Shown here: piece by piece, positions 62,347 through 64,000 of the stretch
How positions within the stretch are numbered: position 1 is the stretch's first letter
Layout: the number at the start of each line of letters is the position of its first letter
Assembly: GCA_016647705.1 (NCBI GenBank)
Contig: CM028326.1
Location: 21,653,901 to 21,717,900 of the forward strand
Reading direction: 5' to 3'
Length of the DNA: 64,000 nucleotides
Source of the DNA: Eucommia ulmoides
Taxonomy: Eukaryota > Streptophyta > Magnoliopsida > Garryales > Eucommiaceae
Program-made: the position numbers and the translations under genes
The notes under the pieces: model-generated
Told to the model about the DNA's origin: nothing
The model's database searches: none
What the model saw: only the letters and a program-made list of their open reading frames with translations

Positions 62347-63985
62347 CATTCGGTCGACAGATACAAAATAAGCGGTCGACTTATGGCGAATGAATTTTGG
62401 CTTGGGCCACGTCTTGAATTGGGCGGTTGACCAATGGGTGTTGGTTGATCAACCAATGGCCAGTTTCAAAATTTGATATTTTTATGGTTTTGATCCAAAA
62501 AGTAGCCGTTACTAACCATTTTATGGTTAAGATATGCGAGATATCTTAGGGATCTGATAGTTTTTGAGCTATTTAGTTAATATTTTAATATCCCTATAGA
62601 TATGGTTCAAGTATTTTGAATATTTCTCAATTTGGTTCATGAAATTCTTTCTATCTTATCTAATTGAGATTGAATATAAGTTTGAGGAACTAAATTGAAT
62701 GTTTTAAACAATATAATTAAATGAATTATACTAGGAATGAGTCTTAATGATATAAAGGGGTTATTGGAGTAATTATTTGTCATGAAATGTGGGAACTAGC
62801 CGTTAGAAAGCTTGTTCTAATCCCCTATAAATAAACCTACGTTTTTTAGGTTTAAAAAATCTCATTCATTTTTTAAATTCTGAAAAGTTATTCAATTCTT
62901 ATGTTTTCTAAGAGTTATCATGCTGAGAGTATTGTGAAAATTTTCTTGAGAATCATTCTTGAGATATTTTGAAGTGGATTATTGTTGATTATCGACTTGA
63001 GGTTTCATTGCTTATCATATTTATCGGTGGATTCCTTGTGAGAATGTTCCAAGTTTATTACTATTAATTGATTGTTTACTATTATCATATTCTACTTGGA
63101 ATTTGATCATTGAAATTATTTTCCTGTTTTTAAATTGAAAATTATTTTTGAAACAATTTCTTAAGAAAAATTGATTACGTGCTAAATTTCTTGCTACCTA
63201 TTTTTCGTTTAAAATCAGATTTTGAAATTCTCACTCTATTTCTATCACAGGTATCAGGACATTAATCGAGTTCAAATTTATCTGGCGTGGTAGAAGCTCC
63301 GAGTGGGAAAATTACTTATCAATTTTGTAATTGGTGAGTTGAGTGTCGGATTAGATACTATTGGGAGTGTCTAATCAAGGGTAATTGGTTTCAATCTCTT
63401 CCGGTAAAGAGATTGAGGTTTTGATCTTTGCCTAGAGTATAAAAAGATTAATTGTTAATTCTTTCTTGATAGAGTTAATTTAAGTGATTTTCTAACGGTT
63501 CAATCCTTACCGAGTAAAAGGATATTTGGAGCGTTTTTGTGAGGTTTGATTCTTAGCCTACATATAAAAGAATTAGATTAATCTTTAACCTATGAAAAAA
63601 GATAGGGTTATTCCTAAGCCTGTGAAAAGAAATTGTAAAGGTTGATTCTGAACCTGCGAAAAAAATCGTTTTGTAAGAGTTTGGTTCCTACCTAGTTAAA
63701 CGGATCATAGTGATTAGTGGATGTGAATCTCCACAGAGCTCGGGGGACTAGATTAGCTAAGAATAACTTGGTGAACCAGTATAAATTTCTAATATGCTGT
63801 ATTCTTTTATTTATTTATTTTTGTGTTATTTGGTGTGCACTTAGTTGATACTTAATTTTCGTTGTTATATAGATAATCGTTAATTTAGGGTAAAAATTAA
63901 TTATTTGATTTTTAAAGTATTTTATTTGAATTAATTTTTATCTACCAAATTCACCCCCCCTCTTGGGTAGTTCCTGGGCCAACAC
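62347..63985. mobile_element. probable large LTR reaching the right window edge
   Basis: Continues the sequence interrupted by the solo LTR. From 63380 to 63680 a degenerate unit (GGTTGATTCTNANCCT-GNGAAAA type) repeats about every 50 bp. The stretch AAATTCACCCCCCCTCTTGGG at 63948–63968 is the wording that typically ends large plant copia LTRs. The matching second LTR would lie outside the window. Confidence 0.4.
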
Positions 63986-64000
63986 ACTTACATTTAAATA

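Overview
This is a nuclear segment of a eudicot plant genome. It is AT-rich, its introns are GT–AG, plant transposon families are stacked in it, and it carries a TIR-NB-LRR (TNL) resistance gene, a class found in eudicots but essentially absent from grasses. I assembled two host genes exon by exon. No rRNA, tRNA, CRISPR or bacterial-type feature was seen.

Gene 1 (+ strand, 12044–32603) is a TNL immune receptor of five exons and 1,099 codons. Every splice phase agrees and no internal stop was found. Intron 1 is about 13.8 kb and holds a Ty1/copia element split by a partial Ty3/gypsy element, plus a short LTR element split by a Mutator-type element. Intron 4 (3.2 kb) holds a second copy of the same copia family. 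A 3.7-kb Mutator-like element with very long inverted arms and a 10-bp target duplication ends 334 bp before the start codon. The receptor is non-canonical at the MHD motif (I-H-Q) and has an in-frame stop at the exon 1 donor, which allows a TIR-only product.

Gene 2 (- strand, 44350–54026) is an 11-exon P-loop ATPase of 566 codons. It has a clear Walker A motif, a probable sensor-1 strand and a conserved-looking C-terminal half. Its function is not recognised. Its introns hold several MITEs.

Layout: 1–2.6 kb copia remnant (- strand); 2.6–3.65 kb unassigned; 3.65–8.0 kb long-inverted-repeat element with a palindromic insertion; 8.0–11.7 kb Mutator-like element; 12.0–32.6 kb TNL gene; 32.6–44.3 kb intergenic repeats (hAT-type MITE, microsatellites, LTR-like remnants, a 1.2-kb poly(A)-tailed retroposed unit, and a TRIM-like element holding an hAT-type element); 44.3–54.0 kb ATPase gene; 54.2–58.1 kb two DNA-transposon-like units, one with a nested hAT-type insertion; 58.1–64 kb LTR-derived sequence with a 2.8-kb solo LTR.

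The strongest new observations are target-site duplications and terminal repeats readable directly in the sequence. They fix the borders of seven insertions and the order in which several arrived. Family names beyond that are inference, because no search could be run.
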